Positions 48,575 to 59,439 of a stretch of DNA of 64,000 nt are shown here, piece after piece. Under the pieces are notes generated by a model, which did no database searches, was not told where the DNA came from, and saw nothing but the letters and a program-made list of their open reading frames with translations. The DNA is taken from the NCBI RefSeq assembly GCF_020379485.1, contig NC_063448.1, forward strand, positions 16,329,726-16,393,725, in the 5' to 3' direction. Every line of letters begins with the position of its first letter. Positions within the stretch are counted from its first letter, which is position 1. This stretch comes from Brassica napus. Lineage: Eukaryota; Streptophyta; Magnoliopsida; Brassicales; Brassicaceae. The position numbers and the translations under genes were made by a program.

Positions 48575-48960
48575 CACTACAAGAAAACATATTTTTTACA
48601 AGGGCAGTATTCGTTGTAAATTCGTCGTAAACGGTGTGTTACGACGAATTAACTACGAAAGACGTTTCATTGTTAAACGTCCGTCGTAACGGAGGTTTCG
48701 TCGTAAACGACTCGTTACGTTTACGACGAAATATATTCCTCGTAAAGCGCAGAGAAATAATTCGTAGTAAAAGACACGTAAGATTTCGTTGTAAAGCCCA
48801 AGTAATGGTTTCGATGTAAAGCACACGTAAATAATTTCGTTGTAAATGACTCGTAAACTATTCGATGTAAAACCCTCGTAAATCTTTCGATGTTAATCAC
48901 TCGTAAACATTCGATGTAAACTCCATGTAATGTTTACGAGGAGTTTACATCGATTCTTAT
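48575..48960. repeat. CACTA terminal repeat and subterminal repeat array
   Basis: After CACTACAAGAAAA comes an array of short units such as TCGTTGTAAA, TCGATGTAAA and CTCGTAAA in both orientations up to about 48955. Such arrays are the binding sites of the element's second protein in En/Spm-type transposons. Confidence 0.75.
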
Positions 48961-49132
48961 TATATTATTAGTAATTAGTATATAATAAATTTTAATTTAT
49001 ATTTAATATTCAGAATTTAAAATAATTTAAATTTTAAAATAAAATATGAAATTGAAAAACATATTTTAAAAAGGCATTTAAAAGTCATACAATAATATAT
49101 AAATTCATAATACAAACAAAAATATAAAAAAA

Positions 49133-50723
49133 CTACATATCCTCGAAGTAGTTGGTGGGGTTGCTCGGCTGTTGACGGGTTGGATCATACTCTTGGGGAT
49201 CTCGTACTGGCAACCCAAGAGCGGCTCGTCTCTCACTTAACATTCTCTGCATAACCGGGTTTCCCACGGTCATCACATCTAGCAAATCCTCAAGAGAGTC
49301 TAAACGAACCTGCTGGCTATCCATTCGAGCCTTCATCCGAGCAGTCTCTTCATCCCGTCTAGAAGTGTATGACGAAGTTGCCCTTGCAACTTCGTTAACA
49401 GAGCCTATACCGACTATCCGTCCCTTCTTTATTGGAGCCACCTATAAAATCAAAACATATATTAATATAGTTAATTATGTTAAAATATTTAAAATAATGT
49501 AAACAAAAATTTTAAGTTGTACCTCTTCGAAGATTCTATCGGCCTCTTCGGTGGACAATGTGACTGGTAACCCATCGGAAGACTCCTGGATTAGTTGCGT
49601 CTCCCGTTCTTCAATCCGAGCAGCCACTGCTTGGAAGAGTTTCTCGGATGCAGGATCCACAAAAACTCCGTCGGATGTGGCGTGAGTCATCTTGAATAGG
49701 TCAGACAGAGATTGTAAGACTCCCGTCTTCTCGAACTACAAAAAAAAAAGTTAAATATTAAAAATTATATTAATTGAATATTTTAAAATATATATTTAAA
49801 ACAAAACTTACAGCTTCTAGACGGACTTCTGCATGAGGTTTTTGTCCGGTTCTGTGAAGCATGGGCAAATGACCATCTTTATCCTTCGTCCTTCGAGAAG
49901 CCGAGCACGAATTGGCCTTTTTGATCGAATAGGGGTGCTCCCAATAGGCGATGAGGTCATCCCACACATCCGTAGTGAGCTCAGTGGGCCTTCCCTCATA
50001 CCCCTAGATCTCCCACTTGTCCTTCCAATCGGAGACTGTGTTGCAGAGGCATATCTTTGCCTTAGCAACGAATTCTGCCTTCACCCTCTCGGTGATTCCC
50101 AAAGACCAATGCCACTTTTGCTGAAACACAAAATATTTGAAAAAACTACAATTAATAATAAATATTATAAATATATATATATATATATATTTAAAAGTGA
50201 AAATTTAATTAAATTTAAAATTCTTACCGCAAAACATTTAAACCACGTGATCTTAACGTGATTTGGTGTCTTGCTCCAGTTCGGATTTGTCCCGTTGTAG
50301 TAACCCTTAATCGTCGCCGAAACGCTCCGGCTAACACAGCTGTTAGCCCCAAACCTGAAAAAAAAAACAATTTAACCGTTAAAAAATAAAAATAATTTAA
50401 ATTTTATTGTAATAAAAATTAATGACTTACCAATAAGTTCATCGGGGTCTATCGTGGTCTAGAACAACCAAACCCTCCCGTCTAGGCTGGGCAAGCAAAT
50501 CCTACACCGTATATCGCGCGAATGGAGCATATGAAGGCACACGCAAATCCGGATGAACTGCACCTTCTGGGACAGGCTGAGGTGCATCCGCTGGAGGATG
50601 AGGTGGAGGCATCTGCGGTGGAAGAGGAGGACTCGAAAAAACTCTCTGAGAAGTCTGAGAGTCTGGAACTGAATCGGAAGACGATGGACCGGAAGAAGAT
50701 GTACCGGAACCATCGCCAAACAA
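49133..50723 (-). pseudogene. CACTA second protein (Ptta/En/Spm, Transposase_24-like)
   Basis: Minus-strand exons: 50723-50430 (proline-rich start, PSYAPFARYTV then a stop where relatives read on), 50350-50228 (ending HVKITWFKCFA), 50118-49811 (WGLGITERVKAEF-type start, TTDVWDDLIAYWEHPYSIKK, ANSCSASRRTKDKDGHLPML), 49738-49522 (DGVFVDPASEKLFQAVAARI) and 49442-49133 (VGIGSVNEVARATSSYTSRR, then a helical C-terminus). Introns have GT/AG-like ends. A TAG inside WEI-stop-GYEGRPTE near 50005 and one in exon 1 near 50500 mark it as a pseudogene. The family acts as DNA-binding partner of the transposase. Confidence 0.75.
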
Positions 50724-51052
50724 CTGGGCATAAGTAGGTGCTGCTGGTTTCCTTCTATGAGATATCTAAAAAAATTAAAATAAATTTAATCAATTATGAC
50801 GATATAATTAAAAAAATTATTCCGATATCTAGCTAATCACCTAAACTATAGTATTCCGTCATCTAACTAATCACCTAAACTAATTACCTAACTAATTACC
50901 TAACTAATCACCTAAACTAATTACCTAACTAATTTAAAAAAAATAGAAGAGGAAAGGGAATGTACCTTAAGGGAGAGGAGAGGAGTTTGGGAGGAATGGA
51001 CGAGGCAGCCTCGTTCTCGGCGACTCAATATATAGAAAAACTCGACGTAAAA

Positions 51053-51162
51053 TTACGACGAAGTTACCAGGCCCGCGTTTTTCCATTTACGACGAAGTTA
51101 CCAGACCCGTGTTTTTTCATTTACGATGAAGTTACCAGGCCCGCGTTTTTCCATTTACGACG
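51053..51162. repeat. 34-bp tandem repeat (three copies plus part)
   Basis: TTACGACGAAGTTACCAGGC... starts at 51053, 51087, 51121 and partly 51155. It lies upstream of the CACTA gene and shares the TTACGACGA core with the subterminal repeats at the other end. Confidence 0.9.
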
Positions 51163-51500
51163 ATTTTACAACTATTAACCCTAAACACCGAGAATGAAAT
51201 CCCTAAACCCCAAAGTCACATATCATCTAACATCATATCTTCTTCTCTACTGCTTCTTTCTCTTTCTCCAACTTAAACTCTAAAACCCTGAAACTCCAAA
51301 TAATTTTTTAAAAACAAAAAAAAAAATACATATTATATAAAACAACATTTGTTACACATACATTAATATGGTAAAAAAACAATATTTCTTTAAACATACG
51401 TTACAATAGATAAATACAACATTTGTTACCTATATTACAATAGAGAAATACAACGTTTGTTACATACAACATTTGTTACAATAGAGAAATACAACATTTG

Positions 51501-51662
51501 TTACCCTAAATCGTTTTCGTTCTCATCACTATCATTACAATCATCATCATCGCTTCTCTCGAACTCGTCTTCACGTGCTTCATCTGTCGCATCTTCGGGA
51601 ATATCTTCATATTGAAAGTTTTGCGGGTCGATCAAAAAGATTTCATCAGTTGGTTGTTCTGG
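51501..51662 (-). pseudogene. C-terminal tail of the large CACTA transposase (TNP2-like)
   Basis: The minus strand encodes PTDEIFLIDPQNFQYEDIPE followed by an acidic Asp/Glu/Ser tail and a TAA at 51501-51503. An acidic tail after a 'DPxxFxYED' segment is typical of the end of plant CACTA transposases. The rest of the gene is absent. Confidence 0.55.
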
Positions 51663-51690
51663 TATATATGCTAACTATCTTAAAACATAA

Positions 51691-52424
51691 CACCAAAATT
51701 TATTTAAAAAATTCATAAAGTATGTCAAAACATAAAATAACATATACATAAAAATAAAATATATAATTAATATTAAAATAATTTACCTAATCAAATAAGT
51801 AAAAAATAAAATTTTAGTATTTTTATATTGGTGTTGGCTACAAAATCATCTAATTTTATAATAGATTATAAAAGGTTCTTAAAAACATTGGTCAATTTTT
51901 GTTTCTTTCTTACCGGGTCAATTCAGTTTTGGCTTATAATAAGTTTACAAAGTTCTATTAAAAATAAAATGTGGTAAGAATAATCCACAATTAATACACA
52001 TATTGTTGATTAAACAGTTTGTTTATATGCTTTTGAATTGCCTTTTATCAATTAAATAAATTAACATAGTTATTTACTCATCAACAATTAGATTTTAATA
52101 AATTTTGAGACAATTGTTTTTAAAAAGTCATAATCCGAATATTCATTTAACTAACCAAACATGTGTTTATGAAACATACCTAAATTTTTTTATTATCTAA
52201 ATTTTTTTTTAAAAAATTAGGTCACTAATAATAATAAATCGAAGTACATGGTAACCCTTTTCCGAGAAAAGTAACTTCTCAATCGGAGAAAACATTTTGT
52301 GAACCGCTAAAACATCATAATCCCACCACTAATTTATATTGTAACTATATCAAGTAGGAGATATATTTAACTTTTTAGATTTTTATTTTTTATTTTAATA
52401 AATAAAATATTACTTAATATTAGC

Positions 52425-52457
<33 letters not shown>

Positions 52458-53317
52458 TTTCTCCTTTTCTTATATCTAACAAACAGATAGTTACTATTAT
52501 TTAAATTTCATCAAAATATTTATTATGATTTAGACCTAAATATACGTATAAAACTATTAGATATGCATTTAAAAAAATTAAATAAGAGTATTTTAAATAC
52601 AAATATGCATAAAATAAGTATATAATAATACATTCATTCTAAAAATTTGGTAAATACAAAAAAGTTAGATATATTGCATAAGGATTAATCTTTTATGTCA
52701 TTCAAATAGAAATACATATAAAATTATAATAAAATATTTATAACAGTGTTGTATTAGTTAATAAGCATGGAACAATCTATATGACGCTTTTAATTTTTTT
52801 ATTAAGAAACAATATACACATGTTTATAAATACATTTATACATTTACGTATACAAACAAACTGATATCTAAATATTAGTTATTTAAATGGTAAAATTGTA
52901 TAAAAACTTAACTATGAAAAATAATAAAGCACACTTTAAATAAATTTCATAGAAAAATGTATATAAAAAATTTTTCTATTATATTATCTTAATATTATTA
53001 AAAAGTAAAACTAATTATTAATAAAGTATTGATAGTAGTGTATAGCATAGTATAATCTATGTGATATTAAAATTATGTACTTATGAGAAACTATAAATAC
53101 TTTAGTAACAGTAATTTTACTTTTATAATACAAACAAATAAATAGCTAAGTTCAAAAATAACAATTTATAAAAAAAATGTAAATAGGAAATCAAATAATA
53201 TTTTAATAATATTAATAAAAATATTTTTTACGAAATTCATCTTTTTCTTAAAAAATATTGCAAAATTAAATTAAATTATTAAAGCAGACTCGCGCGTAGC
53301 GCGAGTAAAAAATCTAG
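51691..53317 (+). mobile_element. Helitron A, 3' portion
   Basis: AT-rich non-coding sequence ending in the Helitron 3' signature: hairpin ACTCGCGC-GTA-GCGCGAGT (53288-53306), 7 bases, then CTAG (53314-53317). The 5' end is not identified; a (TA)n run lies at 52434-52456. No genes are visible. Confidence 0.65.
53288..53317 (+). terminator. Helitron A 3' terminal hairpin and CTAG end
   Basis: Eight-base perfect stem with a 3-base loop followed by TAAAAAATCTAG. In Helitrons this structure marks the end of rolling-circle transfer and the last bases are CTRR. Confidence 0.8.
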
Positions 53318-53337
53318 TCTATACTATATAAAAGTTG
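53318..53337 (+). promoter_or_regulatory. Helitron B 5' terminus
   Basis: TCTATACTATATAAAAGTTG. Helitrons begin with TC, and this extended start is widely shared by Brassicaceae families. It continues AGGCTATAAGCC and CCACGTAGGATG. Confidence 0.75.
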
Positions 53338-54382
53338 AGGCTATAAGCCATTGAGGGCGTCCACGTAGGATGTTATACCACCAATCGTAGTATGACAAAT
53401 CATTATTTAAGTTTATTATTTTTTAAAATGTTAATATTACAAAAAAAAACAATCATTTATTTCAAACTAAAATATAAATCAATATCCAATAAGGTAAATT
53501 TATAAAAATATAAATACTATATTAAGTTAACAAAATGTTTAATTATTTTTCAAAAATTAAAAAAAATAAATAACCAAAAGAATAATTAATAAGTTTGCTA
53601 TTTTCGAAAATGCAAAAGAATAATTAATAAGTTTGCTATTTTCGAAAATGCCAATATTTCCTAAAATCGTTTATGACAAATCATTTTTAAAAATATGTTA
53701 ATGTTTCCAAAAAAATATTTTATTAAAAAAAATAAATATTATCTAATAAAGTAGGCTAATAAAATATATGATTTCCAAATTTATGATTTTTTTGTCAGCT
53801 TTTGTTTGGCCAGCTTTCCAAATTTATGTATATTGACATAAAATAGAAGTTTTAATATTTAAAGTCGAAATATAATTATTAGATTTAAAAATAAAAAATT
53901 TAAAAAGTCAAAATATATCCTTAAATACTATATTACCTTTATATATTTTAAAAATGTCATGATTTCAAAATTTATGAATTTTTTTTGGTCAGCTTTTTTT
54001 TGGGACAACTTTCAAATTTATGTATATTTTACATAAATAGACATTTAAATATTAAATGACGATATATAATTATTAGGTTTAAAAATCAAAATTTAAAAAG
54101 TTAAAACATATCGTTAAATAACATATTACCTTTACATATTTTAAAAATGTCATGATTTCCAAATTTATGTATTTTTTATCAGCTTTTTTTTGTCAGTTTC
54201 CAAAATTATGTATATTAACATAAAATATAAGTTTTAATAAAAGGGAAGTTCATTTAATACATAAAATAAGAAAGTTTCTAATATATGAAGTATTGGGTGA
54301 CTATAAATAATCATCTAAAGTTCTAAAAGTTTTCAAGATTTTACTTTGAGAAAGAGAGAGATATTGAAAAGAGAATAGAGAT

Positions 54383-56427
54383 ATGGTCGCTTCAGCTACT
54401 TCTTTGGTTTTCGATGATCTTAAAAAATGTTTTAATAAGAATGAAGTTCTTGCTAGAGTGGTTCACTTTTGGGAAGCGCGTAACATCAACAAGGGTGGTT
54501 TGCTTATGGGCTTCGGGTTATTTCTTATTGACCAAAAGGTATAAAAAAAATTATTTACACATTCTCAATTCAAAATTTAATAAGCATGATATTGTTAGAT
54601 TGGCACAAATTTTTTCCAGGGAACAACAATTCATGCCTTCATACCAGCTAATCGAATAGCATGCTATGAAGAGGATTTAAAGGCTGGTGTAATCTATAAG
54701 ATTAAGAAGTTCTTGGTCATCGACAACAAAACAAGTTACAAAGTGACATCTCACAAGTTCTTAATTCAATTCACTCAACAAACAGTTCTTGCACCCACAG
54801 ATCATGCTGGCCATGATATTCTGAGGCAAAACTTTAGGATTCGTTCTTATGCTGAGTTCAATGAAGCGGTCAACAAGAACGAAGATCTATATGGTAAATT
54901 ATGTACTACCGTCTATATAAAAATATATATGATTTTATAATCAAGTTCTTATGACATAACAATTTTATATAGATGCCCTTGGAAAGCTGGTTCTCATCAA
55001 CGATGAGAACTTCAACAGTGGTGTGACTAATAAGAGAATAGACATTCACATGCAATTAAAAGAGTGCGCATGTTTTTCCATGAGTTCATATTCTTCTAAT
55101 CTCAAATACAATGTTTACTCACCATCTTTTTGTGTTTTCTACTCAGTGGGCCTATTGTTCGTGTAACACTTTGGGGTAACGTTGCTGCCAATTTTCAAAA
55201 GAAACTGATGGAAAGTGTTGACAAACCTATGGTGATTCTCGCTACAACAATGAACCCAAAAACATTTAGAGGTTTGTAATCTCACACATAATTATTGTTG
55301 CTTATTTGACCTTTAAAGTAATATAATTTATTAACCATATCACCTTTTAAATTGCATTGTGTAGACGTATTTTGTTTGTCCTCCACTTCTTCCACAAGGA
55401 TTTTTTTCGACAATGATATTGAACCAACTACTAACTACTTGACATGGTAAGTACGCTCACATGAATATACTTCGCCATATTTAGTTGTGTTATTTATGTT
55501 ACATATGTTTGATTTCAAAGGCTGAGAGAAAACGGGAAAGACTCCGAAGTTACAACATCAGAGGTCACAAAGCCAGAAACTTTTACACTTTCCGAGCTTC
55601 ATCAATTCCTCCAAAATGACACTCCACCGGTATTAAAAACGATTCTTTTACCTTTAAATCAGTTACAGAAATATGTTTCTTACAGTGATATTATTGTTAC
55701 AGACAGGCACCTTTTGTTGTTTTGCTACTATCGTGGACATTTTGCCTCAATATGGCTGGTACTTCATTGCATGCACTAGGTGTAAATGTAAACTAAGGCA
55801 AGCAGACACATCCTTAGTTTGCAACACATGCAATCACACAAATACAGTTGGTCTTATCAAGTACGTTATTGTTTCATACTAATATTTTATTAGATAAAAC
55901 AATAAAGCATTATAGATACCACTTAACATGTATCATTAATTTTTCTAAAACAGGTATCGTGTTGAGCTAACTGTTTGTGACAAAGAAAATGTCGCCACTT
56001 TTGTAATCTTTGACAAGGACACTGCTAAACTAGCTGGTAGGAAAGCTGCAGAAATTTTGAAAGATGCACAGGTACAGTCTCTGTCCAACAAATTATGAAA
56101 TATATTACTTTTTGCACTTAATAATAATTGTTTGCTTGACAGGATGGTGAGAATGGTGTTATTGACATTCATAATTCAATACCAGGATGTTTGGAAGAAA
56201 TTGTAGGCCGTACTTACAAATTTGAAGTCAAATTTACACCATTTAATTTTACTACTCCTACCCGTCAGACATTTACTGTTACACAAATCCTGGAAGAAGA
56301 AAACAATGAAGTGGATAACGAAACAGATCCTCTAGATGATGTCGAAGGATGCAAAGAAGACCATGACGAAGACGACAGTGAAGCTCTTGACATCCAACAT
56401 AAAGACAAACGTCTTCGCCATGAATGA
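54383..56427 (+). CDS. Replication protein A 70-kDa subunit-like protein (Helitron-associated)
   Basis: Predicted single-stranded-DNA-binding protein. Nine exons fit with GT/AG introns and one open frame of 465 codons: 54383-54538, 54620-54893, 54973-55063, 55147-55271, 55365-55446, 55521-55629, 55703-55860, 55954-56071, 56143-56427. The N-terminal OB fold (residues about 1-110; DUF223-like) carries VVHFWEARNINKGGLLMGFG. A second OB fold contains KRIDIHMQLKDGPIVRVTLW. A third has the C4 zinc motif of RPA70 C-terminal domains (CTRCKCKLR...CNTCNH, about 55770-55840). It ends in an acidic Asp/Glu tail. It is shorter than cellular RPA70 (about 600 residues) and lies in a Helitron, where RPA-like genes are known cargo. 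No stop or frameshift is seen, so it may be expressed. Confidence 0.8.
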
Positions 56428-57237
56428 GTTGGATACACATAAGAGGATTCATCAAATTATCATATTTATAATTTTCGTTTTAGCAATACATTATTAGTTA
56501 TAATTCTGTTATTTTAGTTTCCAAGATTCTTGCTTCAGAGATTTTATAGAATTATTATTATTTAGCTTTTTATAATTTAATAATAATAATAGAATTTTAA
56601 GTTTCTTAGTGATCGTTTCTTTTTTTTGGTAAACCTCAATGTTCAAATAATTACTCTGTTTCTAGATAGTAATTGTATTCGTACGGAAGAAAAGTTGAGC
56701 CTCAAAGTTAACACGTGGATGTGAAACTATATAAACATTGATAATGGTTATTACTATGTTTTATATAAAATTCCACAAAGCCAATTAGATCAGTCTGTAT
56801 TTTTGGCTTCTCTTTGCATAACTGGTATATTTTATCAAATAAAGTGACATAAAAAGAATATTAACACGTTATTTCGTTGTTGGGTATTTCGTTTACAAAA
56901 AACAACGATGAAGATCAATAAAGTGAAGAAATAAGCTGATCATCTAATAAATAAGCTATATTTTAAATCAGAGGAAGAAGTGTCGAAGTAAGTCGAAGTG
57001 TATATAACAACGATGAAGCGTGGCATACTTGCATCAAATTAATTAATTTTATGTATTTCTCAATAAAAAAAACTCAATTTTATTTATAAATAAAATTCTA
57101 AGTTGGCTGTATTTTCTTGAAACTGACAATACATGATTCTCTTGGACACATACAAAACAAATAAATTCTATGTTTAGCTATATTCCAGAAAATGCGTATG
57201 ACAGAATTATGATTAGTTTATTTAAGGGAAATGTCAA
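56428..57237. other. Downstream of RPA-like gene, no gene seen
   Basis: AT-rich, with T runs after the stop codon that may hold the polyadenylation region. No transposon end or frame of interest. Confidence 0.5.
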
Positions 57238-57481
57238 TATTAAAAATCAAATGTGAATTTAACATAATTTAACTAACAAAAAGGTGTTGACAAAAAAAAA
57301 CTAATAAAAAGGTAAATACTAAAAAAATTATATCTTAAGATATGTTACATTTTTGATATGGAATCAAATGTGAATTTAACTAATTAATTTAACTAACAAA
57401 AAGGTTTAGAAAATAAAAGAAACTAACAAAAAGGTAAATACTTAAAAAAATATATCTTAAGATAAGTTACGTTTTGATATG
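57238..57481 (+). repeat. 122-bp diverged tandem duplication
   Basis: GGTAAATACTAAAAAAATTA... at 57311 and GGTAAATACTTAAAAAAATA... at 57433 lie in two successive units that both end TTTTGATATGG. The hAT element at 57486 inserted just after the second unit. Confidence 0.75.
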
Positions 57482-57485
57482 GTAG

Positions 57486-58385
57486 CTGTGTTGCATGGAA
57501 GCGTACATGGTTGTGCGTTTCTCGCTCCGGAAGCGGAGTCGGAAGCGGAACCGCTCGGAATCGCACGGAATCGTCTTCGAATCGCGATTCCAAAATTGAA
57601 GAGTTTGAAAGCGTAATGGAAGCATATGATTCTAAAGTGGAAGCGTCGGTGGTGCAAATTGGAAGCATTAGAAAATGATGTTCCGGGAAGATGATGTTAT
57701 TGTAACATCAACAGTTTACTGTGTTCGTATCAGAAACACAGCCTACAAAGCACAAATTTGTTTTGTTGCCCAACTTAGTCCATTCTATAAATATAAAACC
57801 CATATTCAATTTTTGAAACAAAGAAATGTAATAGCGAAAAACTAAAAAGTCTCGTTACAGTAAACTTCCAAGAAAAGATAATTCATATACCTCTGTTTTC
57901 TTTATAGTAATCTAACTATACTTTTCTTTTTGTTCACTTGTTTGTTTGTTTGTATTATTCAACTATTTAATGGCTGTGGGTCAATCGATTGATTTTTTTT
58001 TGTAAAAATCAGCTTATAGTGGTTGTGTGTTGTAAGTGGTCTGTGGTGCTGAGGTCAATCGATTAATTGATGTGCTCTGTTTTCTTTTTCAGTCTAAAAG
58101 CCATATATATGTCATATAACTTAGATATATACTGTTATATGTTACTTTGTAATTATAAATACTTATTTTTATTTTCGAGTTATCATATATGCATAATTAA
58201 CTAAATTTTCAGTATGAAAAATGTTTATATTTAATATAATTTTATTATGGTGTTTAATAATATATATATATATATGAAATACGCTTCCAACACGTACCCG
58301 CTTCCTAAATATTTTTAAAAACTCGCTTCCGTGCTTCGTAACGCTTCCGCTTCCAGGTACCCGCTTCCGATTCCATGTAACATAG
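57486..58385. mobile_element. Non-autonomous hAT element, 900 bp, with 8-bp target duplication
   Basis: The target duplication TATGGTAG lies at 57478-57485 and again at 58386-58393. Inverted ends CTGTGTTGCATGGAAGCG and, reversed, CTATGTTACATGGAATCG match at 15 of 18 positions. Both subterminal zones are rich in GGAAGCGG-type units on opposite strands, as hAT transposase sites often are. The interior is AT-rich and lacks transposase coding. Confidence 0.85.
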
Positions 58386-58666
58386 TATGGTAGGGTAAAG
58401 GCACTTTTTCCTTAATGAAATTTCCTTTTTAAAAAAAAAATTAACGTAAAACATTAATATCAAAATAGTAAACATCCAAAAATGGTATAATCCTTTAAAA
58501 GGAAAATAGCCAACATTGTCACATAAATTTTTTTAATATAAGGCGATTCAAGCTATTCCCAATTTCTCATTACAACTAAAGTAATAAAAAAGTTGTCAAG
58601 TCTTTCATTGACAAAACTTAAGAAAACCCAGAAAACTTGAAATAACTCAATACCATAATCTGTGCG

Positions 58667-59439
58667 ATGGTTTCTCAACGTGGAAAGAAGAAAAACACTA
58701 CTGGTGTTGTTTGGGACAAAATCATCTATTACAATTGTAAGTTTTCAACACCATAATTTTATGCTAAAATTGTCCTTCACTATTACAAACTGCATACACT
58801 AAACAGCTCTTCTCATTCTATGTGACATAGGTGGATGTGGTATCTGTTTCAAACATGGTAAAAAATCAGAATACTAAATTGTCAACTCAATTTTAGACAC
58901 TATATGTTAAATCTAATTTTTTTAATACACAGTTGAACAGAAAAAAGCACGTGGAATGCGCAGAGCCATTATATTATCTAAAAGAGAATCTGCAAAAAAC
59001 ATTGGTATGTTCGTACAAATTCATATTCAGTGATTACTTCACAAATAATTTAAAAAACAAAAGTCTCACGTACTAATTTATCTTCTAAACAGGAAATCAA
59101 CATGCATCGGTGCCAACGTCACACCCTAAAAGAACAAGAAGAAGTAAGAAAATTAACAAAGACTTACTTATGTTTAAACCTTATTTTCAGTCAGTACATA
59201 ATTCTGATAGGATCTGACATTTTTATATGCAAAACAATTTCGATGGAATCGCAGAGCCCGAGGATGCTTTAGTCTGGCACTCGGAAAATTGCGGTAGAGA
59301 TCCACAAACTGGGAATCCATTGTACACAATCTGCTGTCAACAGGGCCGTGTAAAATTACCGCCAGTAAGCCAACCACCACCAGTTCTAGAGAAAATTTTT
59401 AAAAAACTATTAAATATTATTTTACATTTTTTAAGATAA
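58667..59439 (+). pseudogene. N-terminal part of a Helitron-type Rep/helicase protein
   Basis: Five small exons fit one frame: 58667-58736, 58831-58857, 58933-59004, 59093-59143, 59255-59439. They encode MVSQRGKKKNTTGVVWDKII, a CGCGICFKH-type cysteine cluster, a basic stretch (RGMRRAIILSKRESAKN), and then WHSENC...GNPLYTICCQQGRVKLP and PPPVLEKIF. The last block resembles the zinc-finger-like N-terminus of plant Helitron proteins (C..C...P.Y..CC..G.V.LP...PP..L). The frame then runs into AT-rich sequence at about 59395. The Rep endonuclease and helicase domains are absent. Confidence 0.55.

Larger units (their letters stand above)
48575..51690 (-). mobile_element. CACTA (En/Spm-like) element remnant
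   Basis: Begins with the terminal repeat CACTACAAGAAAA at 48575, followed by subterminal repeats, then minus-strand remnants of two element genes. The far terminal repeat (TTTTCTTGTAGTG) is not found, and most of the large transposase gene is missing, so the element is truncated at about 51690. Confidence 0.75.

Noticed and set aside
53033..53045. Second terminal repeat of the CACTA element (AGTAGTG)
   Set aside because: Only the last few bases fit; the preceding TTTTCTTGT of the terminal repeat is absent.
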